Counted from the first letter of the stretch, positions 34,744 through 43,332 are shown. The stretch is 64,000 nucleotides of DNA from JAAZKA01 sp034926225 (GCA_034926225.1 JAYFRF010000001.1:62001-126000), one strand, 5' to 3'. The notes: a model not told the origin generated them from the sequence alone. A program made the numbers and translations.

Positions 34744-34786
34744 TGGTAAACCTCCTGTTTTAAAAATCGCGTACTTTTTTCGAGGA

Positions 34787-35074
34787 TCACCTTGCGCGCA
34801 TTGCCAGACTTTCCGCCCGAATGCGTGCCAGCTCCTCATACTTGCGTTTGGTCGCCATACCTCCGCGCAAATGCCGCTGCGTTTTATTCTCCTCCAGAAC
34901 CGCCAAGACCTTCTGATAGAGAATGCGATCCGTATCACGCAAACGGACGGTCACATCCTTATGTACCGTGCTTTTGCTGATCCCGTACATTTTCGCCGCA
35001 GCGCGTACCGTTGCGGCTTTCTCCACGATGTACCGTCCGAGCTGTACACAGCGTTCGTCGGCGTTCCATCTCAT
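34787..35074 (-). CDS. spoIIID: Stage III sporulation transcriptional regulator SpoIIID
   Basis: Small DNA-binding regulator that switches mother-cell gene expression from sigma-E to sigma-K. The 95-residue product contains LGRYIVEKAATVRAAAKMYG, then SKSTVHKDV (recognition helix), and RHLRGGMATKRKYEEL in the C-terminal basic helix, all close to the Bacillus protein. It shows the organism carries the endospore programme. The glycoside hydrolase gene downstream may be read from the same transcript, as no terminator separates them. Confidence 0.95.
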   Translation of the reverse strand: MRWNADERCVQLGRYIVEKAATVRAAAKMYGISKSTVHKDVTVRLRDTDRILYQKVLAVLEENKTQRHLRGGMATKRKYEELARIRAESLAMRAR

Positions 35075-35160
35075 TTTTTATGATCACCCTCACATATCAC
35101 GGTTTGTTCATATATATGAGGGACGCCGCGCCGTTTATGCGCAATCTGAAAACCTTCCTT

Positions 35161-35189
35161 ATTATAGCATGCACTTTTTCTTTTCGCAA
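35161..35189 (-). promoter_or_regulatory. Candidate sigma-A promoter upstream of spoIIID
   Basis: Minus-strand -35 TTGCGA (35184-35189), 17-base spacer, -10 TATAAT (35161-35166), about 85 bases before the ATG. SpoIIID is normally sigma-E dependent; no convincing sigma-E site was recognised, so the role of this promoter in sporulation is open. Confidence 0.5.
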
Positions 35190-35274
35190 GCCTTCCTCGG
35201 GCGGTCTGATCATTATGTACATAGAATAAGTTGAATTTGCATAGACAAAAAGCACATAGTTTCATAAATAAGGG

Positions 35275-35303
35275 TTGCTTTTTTATCGGAAATATTATAT
35301 ACT
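35275..35303 (+). promoter_or_regulatory. Promoter of the AraC-type regulator gene
   Basis: -35 TTGCTT (35275-35280), 17-base spacer, -10 TATACT (35298-35303), about 48 bases before the ATG at 35351. Confidence 0.6.
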
Positions 35304-35350
35304 AATTTTATAGATGGAATACATTCGTATGTCAGGAGACATGAAACCCC

Positions 35351-37639
35351 ATGAAAAAGCCCTACTTATTCAGGACCTTTGTCTATTCCCAGCTTTTATA
35401 TGCGCTGATTACCGTGACCGTATGTACTTCCGTATCCAGCGCGTTGTCCTATCAGATTCTTCAAAGCCGTATCACGGATACCATCATCGCAAGCAACGAA
35501 ACGTTGATCGAAAGCGCTTCGTACCGTATCAACGCGCTCCTTTCCGGAAATGCGTCCGAAATCTACATGAAGTTCTTATCCGACACCTCGAAAATAGACT
35601 GTCTTTCCTATTACACCAACAGTCCTTTAATTAAAGATATCACCTCCACCCTCGATGTCCGCGATTATCTGACCGGTATCGTGAACGCTAATGATACCTT
35701 AAGCTCCATCGCCTTATTCTATCCGAAGAACCATCTGCTTATTACCAATTCCTCCATCCGCTATGATCTGTTCTACAGCGAACGTTATTTGGAGCTTGCC
35801 GGCTATTTCTCCCTTCTGGAGGAAATCAATACATCGGCCGATCGGTCGATTTTCCACATATCCGTCGTTGATGACGGTCGAATCCTGCGATTTGCACGCC
35901 CCATACTGATCGGCACCCATGTGGAAAGCATCCTTATCATCGAATACAACGTCACGTCCCTGCGGGATGAGCTGACATATGTCGATAAGCCGGGGATTTA
36001 TCATTATGGAGACCTTTTGACCGTCGATGAGGATGGTCGGGTGCTCTTTAGCCTAGCGGATAACTATACCGGTCAGTCCTTGGCACTGCGTCCTGAATTT
36101 TTTGAAGCCTTCTCCGGATCCGCCGGGTACTACTCTACGGATATTGAGGGAGAAGCCTCGATCATTACTTATCGCGCCAGCAGTAACAGCAATAAATGGC
36201 GCTATATCGCGATCGTACCGACCATTACTTTCTTCGCACAATCCCGCTTTGTCCTGACCAGCATTATTCTTTCCGCTTCTATCACGCTCATCATCGGTAT
36301 TCTCATCATCGGTATATTAAGTATCTGGCGCTCAAAGCCCTTACTGTCTATCGTCCAGCTTTGTCATGAGACGCATTCTTACGAAGAATCCACCGTCGAC
36401 ACCCAACGCGTCTTATCCGAGCCTTATGGTTTGATCCGAGGTACCTTGACCGAACTGAGGGACACTGTCGAGGAACAAAACCGTACCTTAGATGCTGTCG
36501 GCAACGTCCTACGCGAAAACCTTTCGCAGCGGCTGCTTTCTGAAGCACCGCCAAGCGCCGCCGAACTTGCCGATTATCTGCTCCTGATGCAGCTGCGTTT
36601 TCCCTTTCCGAATTATACCGTCCTGGCTATCCTGCTTCATGACGATATTGAGGAGGAAAACGATTTTGAATACGAATATGTTCTGGCCAATGTCCTGCTT
36701 GATCTTCGGCGAATACTGAACACCTCGGATATCACGACCAGCTTCGTAAAACGCGGCTCCATTCTTTATGGTCTTGCTAATTATCGCTGCCCCCATACGG
36801 CACTGGTCGATCTTTTAAATGAATATGCTGCCTCTCCCGTATATGGTTACACCGTTTATTGTGCCACCAGTGGCGTTTTAAGCGAGCTTCAGGACGTTTC
36901 GTCTCAGCTTCCCTCCGTTGCTGCGCTGCTCGACAACAGTTTTCTGTATCCGGATCGGCATTGCTTTACACCGGCGCTGCCTGAGTCTTTTACCTCAGCA
37001 GTATCTAATGATGCTCAAAACGCCGTCCTCTCCGCGCTCACAGAACGCAACGCCGTGAAATTTTCCGATGCGCTGCTGACTCTAATCTCCATGTGGCGTG
37101 ATGCGGGTCTATCTCCCCTTGATGTCCATACGATCATCAGTGAAATAGGGGATCGCCTGGGCGGTTACACCGATGTCAACACACGCCGCGAGATCGGCTG
37201 TCTCTGCGCATCTGCAACAAGTATTTATGCCCTTCATGAGCGGCTTTCTGCGATTGCTGAGGACGCTTTCTCTCATGAAACCACTTTTTCTGCCGACAGT
37301 ACCGCCGGTACTCGACTGGTTGCCCGCGCAAAAGCGTTAATTGATGACAATTTACAAAACCCGCAGCTCTCCTTACAGATGGTAGCAGTTGAGCTGCATG
37401 TCAGTACCGCTTATTTGTCACGCGTCTTCTGCCGGAATAGGGGGCAGACCTTTATTGATTATGTTACCGGTGCAAAAATGGAGCTTGGAAGGTCGCTGCT
37501 GTTGGATACTGATTTATGCATCCGTGAAATTTCAGAGCGTCTCGGCTATACCTCAGCGCAGTACTTCATCAGTCGTTTTAAAAAGCAATACGGCTTGACG
37601 CCAACGGTATACCGCGAGGAACATAAGAAGAGTCTCTAA
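35351..37639 (+). CDS. Membrane-anchored AraC-family regulator with extracellular sensor
   Basis: A 762-residue one-component sensor-regulator. A first membrane helix lies near 10-32, an extracytoplasmic cache-like domain spans about 33-300, a second helix lies near 305-325 (SIILSASITLIIGILIIG), then a cytosolic linker, and a C-terminal AraC helix-turn-helix pair (LQMVAVELHVSTAYLSRVF; CIREISERLGYTSAQYFISR). Proteins of this build usually sit beside LplA/LplB/LplC-type oligosaccharide importers and activate them, and that is exactly the gene order here. The ligand is probably the imported sugar or the liganded binding protein. Confidence 0.9.
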   Translation: MKKPYLFRTFVYSQLLYALITVTVCTSVSSALSYQILQSRITDTIIASNETLIESASYRINALLSGNASEIYMKFLSDTSKIDCLSYYTNSPLIKDITSTLDVRDYLTGIVNANDTLSSIALFYPKNHLLITNSSIRYDLFYSERYLELAGYFSLLEEINTSADRSIFHISVVDDGRILRFARPILIGTHVESILIIEYNVTSLRDELTYVDKPGIYHYGDLLTVDEDGRVLFSLADNYTGQSLALRPEFFEAFSGSAGYYSTDIEGEASIITYRASSNSNKWRYIAIVPTITFFAQSRFVLTSIILSASITLIIGILIIGILSIWRSKPLLSIVQLCHETHSYEESTVDTQRVLSEPYGLIRGTLTELRDTVEEQNRTLDAVGNVLRENLSQRLLSEAPPSAAELADYLLLMQLRFPFPNYTVLAILLHDDIEEENDFEYEYVLANVLLDLRRILNTSDITTSFVKRGSILYGLANYRCPHTALVDLLNEYAASPVYGYTVYCATSGVLSELQDVSSQLPSVAALLDNSFLYPDRHCFTPALPESFTSAVSNDAQNAVLSALTERNAVKFSDALLTLISMWRDAGLSPLDVHTIISEIGDRLGGYTDVNTRREIGCLCASATSIYALHERLSAIAEDAFSHETTFSADSTAGTRLVARAKALIDDNLQNPQLSLQMVAVELHVSTAYLSRVFCRNRGQTFIDYVTGAKMELGRSLLLDTDLCIREISERLGYTSAQYFISRFKKQYGLTPTVYREEHKKSL

Positions 37640-37821
37640 AATAAACGTTGTGAGTAAAGTAATGCAACTCATATTTTGCCATATCACACGTTAAAGGGCT
37701 TCAATTTTGGGAAACGTTTAAAACCGTTGGGTCTTGTAAATAAAGTATACTCCCGTTAACCATATCGTTCATCTTTATGTTACTTTTATGAACATCTGGT
37801 TTTGATGTCAAAATATCTTTA

Positions 37822-37850
37822 TTGACTTTTAATGATTTCGCAACAATAAT
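37822..37850 (+). promoter_or_regulatory. Possible promoter of the solute-binding protein gene
   Basis: TTGACT (37822-37827) with an AT-rich -10 region (AATAAT at 17 bases or TAATAA at 19). Upstream, GAAACGTTTAAAAC around 37711 contains the palindrome AAACGTTT and could be a regulator site. The 286-base gap from 37640 to 37925 holds nothing else recognisable. Confidence 0.35.
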
Positions 37851-37925
37851 AATATTATGCGCGGTGGATACGGCTCGCGTTCTATACTTATTAGCCGTAT
37901 CGAAATTAAAAAGGAGGAAAAGATC

Positions 37926-39638
37926 ATGAAGAAACTGTTCTCCGTCCTCAGCGTTCTCCTCGTTCTCTCTATGCTCCTGAGCGCCTGTTCAGGCGGTGGC
38001 TCCACTGCCACCACAACCGCAGCTGGCACAGCAGCGGCCACCACAGCAGCGGCCACCACAGCAGCAGCTACAACCGCCGCAGCCACGACCACAGCAGCAG
38101 TCACAACGACTGCCGCAGCCGCTACCACCGCCCCGAGCACCGAAGCTCCTACCGCCATCACCGGTTTCATGCAGGAAGCCGGCCAGAATATGCCGGATGG
38201 CTTTAACCACTCGGACAACTGGTTTATGAACACCCTCTGCGAAATGGCCAACATCACCTGGGCCGAGCTGACCGTCCCGGCGTATACCGATACCGGCACA
38301 AAGTTCAACCTGATGATGGCCGGCGGCACTCTCCCGGACTTCATCCACCGCGCGGACCGCACCGAAATGCGTAAGTATGGCGAGCAGGGCGCGTTCCTCA
38401 ACGTTTCCGATTATATCGCCAATTCCAGCCTCTTAAGCTCTAAATACGGCCAGGCACAGCTTGATGCCATGAAGGCTGCCGACGGCAATATCTACGTCCT
38501 CGATACCCTGCCGATCAACGAGGACTTCAACGTCATCTTCATCCGTAAGGATCTCTCCGACGCCGCCGGCGTAACCGAAATCCCGACTGACATCTACGAG
38601 TTCGCCGATGTTATGCGCAAGGTTAAGGAAACCTTCACGGATTCCATCGTCTACACCTGCCGTGGTCTCGACTACCAGCAGTGGTTCATGTTCCAGCCCT
38701 TTAACTGCGGCGATTCCGGTTACGGCTGGTACTGGTTCCCCCAAGAGAATACCTACCGCATGGTTTGGGACAGCGACAATATCGTGAAGGCTGTTGAGTT
38801 CGCAAACATGATGTACAACGAAGGCTTGATGGATAAAGAGTTCATCACCAACTCCGGTGAAGATGTCAACCAGAAGCGTCTTTCTCAGAAGTGCTTTGTC
38901 TGGGCCCAGAACCGCGGCGGCATCGTCGCCCGTATGGAAGCTCTGATCGCCGACGGTCAGACCGACGCCCGTATGTGCGCAATTCCCTGCCCGACCGATA
39001 AGTCTATTGAAAACTACAACGGCTATACCAAGAGCCCGAGCCTCTACGGCGGCCATTGCATCGCCGTCTCCGCGCAGACCAAGGAAGCCGACGCAGTCTG
39101 GCGCTTCATCGAAGCCCTCTATTCCGATGAATGCTACAATATGATGATCTATGGCCGTGAAGGTGTCGATTATCAGGAAGTGAATGGCCAGAATGTCGGT
39201 ATTTATCCGTCCGCCGCGGAAACCGCGTGGCGTTCCGTCTACGGTTACGCGTTCACCTATAACACCGGTGACGCCCTCGCTTATTTAACCACCAACGCCA
39301 TCTACTCCGCTACTACCCTTGCCGACGAAGTAAAGGCAGATTACGACAAGTTCTACAAGGACAACATGGCCAACACCACTGCCAGCGTCCTCGGTAAGCA
39401 GAACTTCGCCCCGACTCTCTTCCTCGAGACTGCTCCGGACGATATTGTCAACCTGACTAACGAAGGCAACTCCGAACAGAAGTCCCTCCTTGCACAGGCA
39501 ATCATGGGCGAAATTTCTGTTGACGAATTCGTTACCCAGAAGGACGAAATAGTCAAGAAGTACGCCAAGGTTACCGAGTACTATCAGAACGCGCTCGCCG
39601 AAATCGATGGCAAGTACGATCTGACCTACAACTGGTAA
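37926..39638 (+). CDS. Extracellular solute-binding lipoprotein of an oligosaccharide ABC importer
   Basis: A 570-residue binding protein anchored outside the membrane. The signal ends MLLSAC (lipobox LSAC). Residues about 25-75 form an Ala/Thr-rich linker encoded by imperfect 15-base repeats. The mature domain resembles LipO/LplA type family 1 binding proteins. The ATG at 37926 follows AAGGAGGAAA (37911-37920); the upstream ATG at 37857 is rejected because it would bury the signal peptide. A strong hairpin separates it from the two permease genes, which would raise its expression relative to them. Carbohydrate type unknown. Confidence 0.9.
   Translation: MKKLFSVLSVLLVLSMLLSACSGGGSTATTTAAGTAAATTAAATTAAATTAAATTTAAVTTTAAAATTAPSTEAPTAITGFMQEAGQNMPDGFNHSDNWFMNTLCEMANITWAELTVPAYTDTGTKFNLMMAGGTLPDFIHRADRTEMRKYGEQGAFLNVSDYIANSSLLSSKYGQAQLDAMKAADGNIYVLDTLPINEDFNVIFIRKDLSDAAGVTEIPTDIYEFADVMRKVKETFTDSIVYTCRGLDYQQWFMFQPFNCGDSGYGWYWFPQENTYRMVWDSDNIVKAVEFANMMYNEGLMDKEFITNSGEDVNQKRLSQKCFVWAQNRGGIVARMEALIADGQTDARMCAIPCPTDKSIENYNGYTKSPSLYGGHCIAVSAQTKEADAVWRFIEALYSDECYNMMIYGREGVDYQEVNGQNVGIYPSAAETAWRSVYGYAFTYNTGDALAYLTTNAIYSATTLADEVKADYDKFYKDNMANTTASVLGKQNFAPTLFLETAPDDIVNLTNEGNSEQKSLLAQAIMGEISVDEFVTQKDEIVKKYAKVTEYYQNALAEIDGKYDLTYNW
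38014..38120 (+). repeat. Imperfect 15-base coding repeats for an Ala/Thr linker
   Basis: Units like ACAGCAGCGGCCACC recur two to four times with decay, encoding an Ala-Ala-Thr-Thr pattern after the lipidated cysteine. Length may vary between strains. Confidence 0.6.
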
Positions 39639-39675
39639 AGTAAACCCGATTGGGAAGATTCATTTCTTCCTAATA

Positions 39676-39707
39676 ACGCCGGGGCGGATGTTTTCCGTCC
39701 CCGGCGT
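39676..39707 (+). terminator. Intercistronic hairpin between binding protein and permease genes
   Basis: ACGCCGGGGCGGA pairs with its complement with one bulged T, 38 bases after the binding-protein stop. No strict T run follows, so it probably acts as a partial terminator or an RNA-stabilising 3' end rather than a full stop. Confidence 0.6.
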
Positions 39708-39750
39708 GGTTTATCTATACTCCACTCGCCTGATAAAGGAGGATATCCCC

Positions 39751-40689
39751 ATGCGAAGCGCCGCCGCCGAACCTTTTGCGAGAAAGGTTCCGTTTAAAGC
39801 CAGATTTAAAAAGTCCTTGCCCATCTATGCACTGCTTCTGCCCGGCGTTGTACTGCTCCTGTTCTTTCACTACGTTCCGATTTTCGGCATCATCATCGGC
39901 TTTGAGGATTTTAGCCCTTATAAGGGTATCTTCGGAAGTCCCTGGGTCGGTTTTAAGCATTTTATCCGTTTCCTCACAGATCCGAACTTCTGGCGTGTCA
40001 TGCGCAACACTCTTATCATCAACATCTACCAGCTCTTCTTCGGTTTTCCGTTCCCGATTATCTTCGCGCTGTTCTTAAATGAACTTTGGAGTTCTAAATC
40101 GAAGAAGGCTATTCAGACCATCAGCTATCTGCCGCATTTTCTTTCTTGGGTTATCGTCGCGAGCTTATTCCGCAACATGCTCTCTCCGTCTCAGGGTGTC
40201 ATTAACGGTCTTATCGAGTTTTTTGGCGGTGAGCCGATCTACTTCTTGACGAAAACCCCTTATTTCCGTACGATTATTATCATCCAGTCCGTTTGGAAGG
40301 GCTTCGGCATGAGCGCCGTCTACTATATCGCGTCGCTCTCTTCTATCGATACACAGCTCTATGAAGCTGCGGCTATCGATGGTGCCGGACGTCTTCGTCA
40401 AACCTGGCATATCACATTGCCGGGGCTGCGCAACATCATCATCGTGCTTCTGGTCTTGCAGATGGGCAGCATGATTACCATCGGCTTCGAGCAGATCTAT
40501 CTGATGTACAACGATCCGGTTTACGCGGTCGGCGATGTTATCAGTACCTACGTCTATAGGCTCGGTATCGAAAGCACGCAGTTCTCATATACCGCTGCGA
40601 TAGGCGTCACACAAAACATCGTCAACTTCCTGCTAGTCTTCTCGGCGAACAAACTATCCCGCTCAATCGCCGGCTGGTCGTTGTGGTGA
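39751..40689 (+). CDS. ABC importer permease, LplB type
   Basis: A 312-residue integral membrane subunit with about six helices, the first near LLLPGVVLLLFFHYVPIFG. The coupling loop EAAAIDGAGRLRQTWHITLP binds the ATPase. The ATG at 39751 follows AAAGGAGG (39735-39742); the longer start at 39688 lies across the hairpin. It partners the permease 14 bases downstream. No ATPase gene is nearby; such importers usually share an MsmX-like ATPase encoded elsewhere. Confidence 0.92.
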   Translation: MRSAAAEPFARKVPFKARFKKSLPIYALLLPGVVLLLFFHYVPIFGIIIGFEDFSPYKGIFGSPWVGFKHFIRFLTDPNFWRVMRNTLIINIYQLFFGFPFPIIFALFLNELWSSKSKKAIQTISYLPHFLSWVIVASLFRNMLSPSQGVINGLIEFFGGEPIYFLTKTPYFRTIIIIQSVWKGFGMSAVYYIASLSSIDTQLYEAAAIDGAGRLRQTWHITLPGLRNIIIVLLVLQMGSMITIGFEQIYLMYNDPVYAVGDVISTYVYRLGIESTQFSYTAAIGVTQNIVNFLLVFSANKLSRSIAGWSLW

Positions 40690-40703
40690 TGGAGGGATAA
40701 CAG

Positions 40704-41582
40704 ATGAAAAAAACAACCGGTGAGCACGTCTTCCATGTTATAAATATTCTTTTTATGCTCCTCATCATTGTGGCCATCCTTTTTCCCGTGATGAACGTTA
40801 TCAGTCTCTCCGTCAGCGACATTGACGAGATCAACTCCCGCAGCGTTTCCTTTTATCCCAAAGGCTTCCAGGTCGGAGCGTATAAGGAAATTTTGAAAAA
40901 CCCGGACTTCCTAACCGCTCTCTTTAACACGGTTTGGGTCACCGTCGCCGGTACCTTCTGTGCAATCATCGTTACGCTGCTTGTCTCCTACGCGATGACC
41001 AAGGACTTCGTCGGCAAAAAGTTCTTCACTTACTTCTTCGTTCTGACGATGTATTTCTCCGGCGGCTTAATTCCGACCTACATCATCTATACGAACGTCT
41101 ATCACCTGCGCAACACCTATTGGGTTCTATTCCTCCCTTCGCTCGTCAGCGTTTTCTATATCATCGTTATGCGCAGCCAAATCGAAACGATGCCGCAGGA
41201 GGTCTTCGAGGCGTCCTACATCGACGGCGCTAATGAATTCCAGACGGTTTTCCGCATCGTCATGCCGATGATCACCCCGACGATCGCCGCGATCTCCATG
41301 TTCTTCGCTCTTAACTTCTGGAACATGTGGTTTCCTGTCATGGTGTACACCGACAAGAGTAAATACTGGACCTTCCAGTACTTCCTGCGCGTCGCGGTCT
41401 TTGACAAGTTCTTCTCACAGTACAATACGCTCTCTGCCGGTTATCAGGTTGAGGCGCTTATCCCTGAAGAAAACTATCGAGCTGCCGCCATCGTTCTCGT
41501 CGCCGCACCGATCGTTGCGATCTATCCGTTTGTGCAGAAATACTTCGTTAAGGGTATCATTTCCGGCGCTGTCAAGGGTTAA
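40704..41582 (+). CDS. ABC importer permease, LplC type
   Basis: A 292-residue membrane subunit with about six helices, beginning with INILFMLLIIVAILFPVM. The coupling motif is EASYIDGANEFQTVFRIVMP. It follows the LplB-type gene by 14 bases after GGAGGG and is the last gene of the importer operon, closed by a strong terminator. Confidence 0.92.
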   Translation: MKKTTGEHVFHVINILFMLLIIVAILFPVMNVISLSVSDIDEINSRSVSFYPKGFQVGAYKEILKNPDFLTALFNTVWVTVAGTFCAIIVTLLVSYAMTKDFVGKKFFTYFFVLTMYFSGGLIPTYIIYTNVYHLRNTYWVLFLPSLVSVFYIIVMRSQIETMPQEVFEASYIDGANEFQTVFRIVMPMITPTIAAISMFFALNFWNMWFPVMVYTDKSKYWTFQYFLRVAVFDKFFSQYNTLSAGYQVEALIPEENYRAAAIVLVAAPIVAIYPFVQKYFVKGIISGAVKG

Positions 41583-41586
41583 TAAT

Positions 41587-41633
41587 AAAAGCGTGAAGGT
41601 TATCTCAAAAAAAGAGAATACCCTCACGCTTTT
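41587..41633 (+). terminator. Terminator of the importer operon
   Basis: A 20-base arm (AAAAGCGTGAAGGTTATCTC) pairs with its near-complement with a few mismatches around a 7-base A-rich loop, followed by T6. It begins 5 bases after the stop codon. Confidence 0.9.
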
Positions 41634-41751
41634 TTATACCGATTCCTTCGTTGCAGCGCAGAATTAAATAGTCTACCAGTAGATCATGGCAACGCTTCCG
41701 CCGAGCTGTCGCAGCCGGTAAAATGAACATCGGAATGGCTGCAAACGGAAG

Positions 41752-42249
41752 TTATACTTTCCGAATGACCCCACAGGCTATTTTAGCGCCTGAATTACCG
41801 GATGGCTGCGATGTAAAGTCGTCTACGCTGTCGTGAATGATTACGGTTTTGCCGATTACTTCCTGTACGATGAAACGATTGGTCAATACGGCGTTCCATG
41901 CATAACCGTCGTTTGAAAACAGCGGCGGCAAATCTCCGGCATGATAAGGGTGCTGGCAGCTGTCTGGATTATAATGCATTCCCGCGTCCGCAAAAGGATC
42001 CGAAGCGTTTCCGCTGCAGGATGTACCTTCATGTATATGCATAGCGAAAATCGGTTGTTCGCATGCCGTCGTTGCATTAGGAAGCCCTGTCACCTCAGTG
42101 ACAAGGTAAACACCATTTGCACTTTGATAGATAAACAAGGTCCCGCGGATTAATGGATATTGAGGTGATCCGTGCAGAGATGCCATCGCATCCGGGCATG
42201 CCTTTACAATAGAGTGAAAAATGTTGGTTGGGTTATTTATGTTATTCAT
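41752..42249 (-). CDS. Cu/Zn superoxide dismutase family protein
   Basis: A 165-residue SodC-like enzyme expected to dismutate superoxide. The copper and zinc ligands appear complete: MHIHEG (two His), AGMHYNP, QHPYHAGD with two His and Asp, and VIIHDSVDDF. Cysteines in TSCSG and KIACGVI match the conserved disulphide. No signal peptide is visible, unlike most bacterial SodC. The gene is AT-richer than its surroundings. GGGAGG lies 7 bases before the ATG. It diverges from the Cys-rich copper-storage-like gene, which suggests a shared copper link. Confidence 0.88.
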   Translation of the reverse strand: MNNINNPTNIFHSIVKACPDAMASLHGSPQYPLIRGTLFIYQSANGVYLVTEVTGLPNATTACEQPIFAMHIHEGTSCSGNASDPFADAGMHYNPDSCQHPYHAGDLPPLFSNDGYAWNAVLTNRFIVQEVIGKTVIIHDSVDDFTSQPSGNSGAKIACGVIRKV

Positions 42250-42418
42250 GATTATACCTCCCGTACAATATATGCTGTTTATAAAAAAACCGCCAATGAA
42301 AAAGTTAAATGAATAACGGCTGTTTCATAAACCGATACTATCGTCAGAGAATTGTAGGATTAGGATGAAGGGTTACGCGTAAAGTAATTATAAATTTTTA
42401 TAGGTATTGAGGTATATT

Positions 42419-42763
42419 ATGGGTATTGTAACAAATTATAATGATAAATATCAAAAATGCATTGATGCTTGCGGCAGATGCGCACAAGCTTGCACAGAGT
42501 GTTTAAAACTTTGTTTAAGCGAACCGGATGTACAAAAAAGGATTAACTGTATAAGTATCCTGATGGAATGTGCGAGTATTTGTAAGGAAGCGGTTTGCTT
42601 TATGACTTCCGACGCACAATTTGCTAAGAATGTATGCGGGCTTTGCGCAAGTATTTGCGATAAATGCGCGATAGAATGTGCCATGTTCAAAGATAATCAC
42701 TGTGTGATGTGCGCCAATGAGTGTAAATTATGCGCTTCAGAGTGTAAAATGATGGCCCAATAA
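42419..42763 (+). CDS. Cys-rich four-helix-bundle copper-storage-like protein (DUF326/Csp)
   Basis: A 114-residue soluble protein with 20 cysteines, mostly in C-x2-C and C-x3-C pairs (CGRCAQACTEC, CGLCASICDKC, CKLCASEC) along predicted helices. This matches the DUF326/Csp family, whose four-helix bundle holds many Cu(I) ions in its core. There is no export signal, so it would be cytosolic like Csp3. The ATG at 42419 is preferred since GAGG precedes it; an ATG at 42407 lacks one. The gene is AT-rich and divergent to the Cu/Zn SOD gene. Confidence 0.85.
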   Translation: MGIVTNYNDKYQKCIDACGRCAQACTECLKLCLSEPDVQKRINCISILMECASICKEAVCFMTSDAQFAKNVCGLCASICDKCAIECAMFKDNHCVMCANECKLCASECKMMAQ

Positions 42764-42786
42764 TATCGGAAAACATTTTATATGGG

Positions 42787-42808
42787 AAAGGGGAGCAAAT
42801 CTCCCTTT
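42787..42808 (+). terminator. Possible terminator after the copper-storage-like gene
   Basis: AAAGGGGAG pairs with CTCCCTTT with one bulged G around CAAAT, 23 bases after the stop. No T run follows on the plus strand. Confidence 0.4.
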
Positions 42809-42818
42809 ATAAAATGAA

Positions 42819-42855
42819 GGCCACACTTTCGGGGATATAACTCGTTAGTGCGGCC
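42819..42855 (-). terminator. Possible terminator after the GlsB-family gene
   Basis: GGCCACACT and AGTGCGGCC pair with one mismatch. It sits 10 bases after the end of the minus-strand gene; T content downstream is moderate. Confidence 0.4.
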
Positions 42856-42865
42856 ATCCTATTTA

Positions 42866-43129
42866 TTAAATTACACGCTTATTACGTCTCACAGCGTTGA
42901 CAAGCAACAGTAAAATGACCGCGCCACCGGTAGCGACAAGCAGACTCCAAAGGTTGAAGCCTGTTATGCCGTATCCTCCCACTATATTCATAATAAAACC
43001 ACCGACAAAACCACCGATAACGCCCACTAGAATGTTCATCCCGGCACCCATTCTCTTGTCGTTACCTGTAATCAGACTTGCGATCCATCCGGCAAGCGCT
43101 CCGATTATTAACCAGCCTATAATATTCAT
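42866..43129 (-). CDS. GlsB/YeaQ/YmgE family membrane protein
   Basis: An 87-residue protein with three predicted membrane helices and Gly-rich packing (IIGALAGWIASLITG, ILVGVIGGFVGGFIMN, LLVATGGAVILLLL). The pattern matches the GlsB/YeaQ/YmgE family, once called transglycosylase-associated; members are stress-induced but the role is unsettled. GGAGGTG precedes the ATG. It stands alone between the copper gene and tRNA-Pro. Confidence 0.88.
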   Translation of the reverse strand: MNIIGWLIIGALAGWIASLITGNDKRMGAGMNILVGVIGGFVGGFIMNIVGGYGITGFNLWSLLVATGGAVILLLLVNAVRRNKRVI

Positions 43130-43214
43130 GTTACACCTCCATGTACAATTATTGTATCATAATAACTCCATATTATAACTGAACATATTTCCAGCAAAAA
43201 TTCTGATAAAAAAA

Positions 43215-43256
43215 AGAAATAGGACGTTTCCATCAAATGAAAATCGTCCTATTTCT
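43215..43256 (-). terminator. Terminator of tRNA-Pro
   Basis: A perfect 12-base stem (AGAAATAGGACG with its complement) followed on the minus strand by a run of seven T. It starts at the tRNA 3' end. Confidence 0.88.
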
Positions 43257-43332
43257 GGTCCGAGTGGCGAGATTCGAACTCACGGCCCCTTGAACCCCAT
43301 TCAAGTACTCTACCAAACTGAGCTACACCCGG
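43256..43332 (-). tRNA. tRNA-Pro (anticodon GGG)
   Basis: 77 bases with encoded CCA. Acceptor CCGGGTG pairs with CACTCGG with one G-U pair; anticodon arm CTTGA-ATGGGGT-TCAAG gives GGG, reading CCC and CCU; T arm has GAGTTCGAATCTC. Confidence 0.94.

Noticed and set aside
35314..35634. Frame overlapping the start of the AraC-type regulator
   Set aside because: It runs out of frame through the membrane and sensor region and shows no family pattern; the 762-codon frame has clear membrane and helix-turn-helix segments.
38014..38120. CRISPR-like short repeats
   Set aside because: The 15-base units are contiguous, in frame and encode an Ala/Thr linker; there are no spacers or cas genes.
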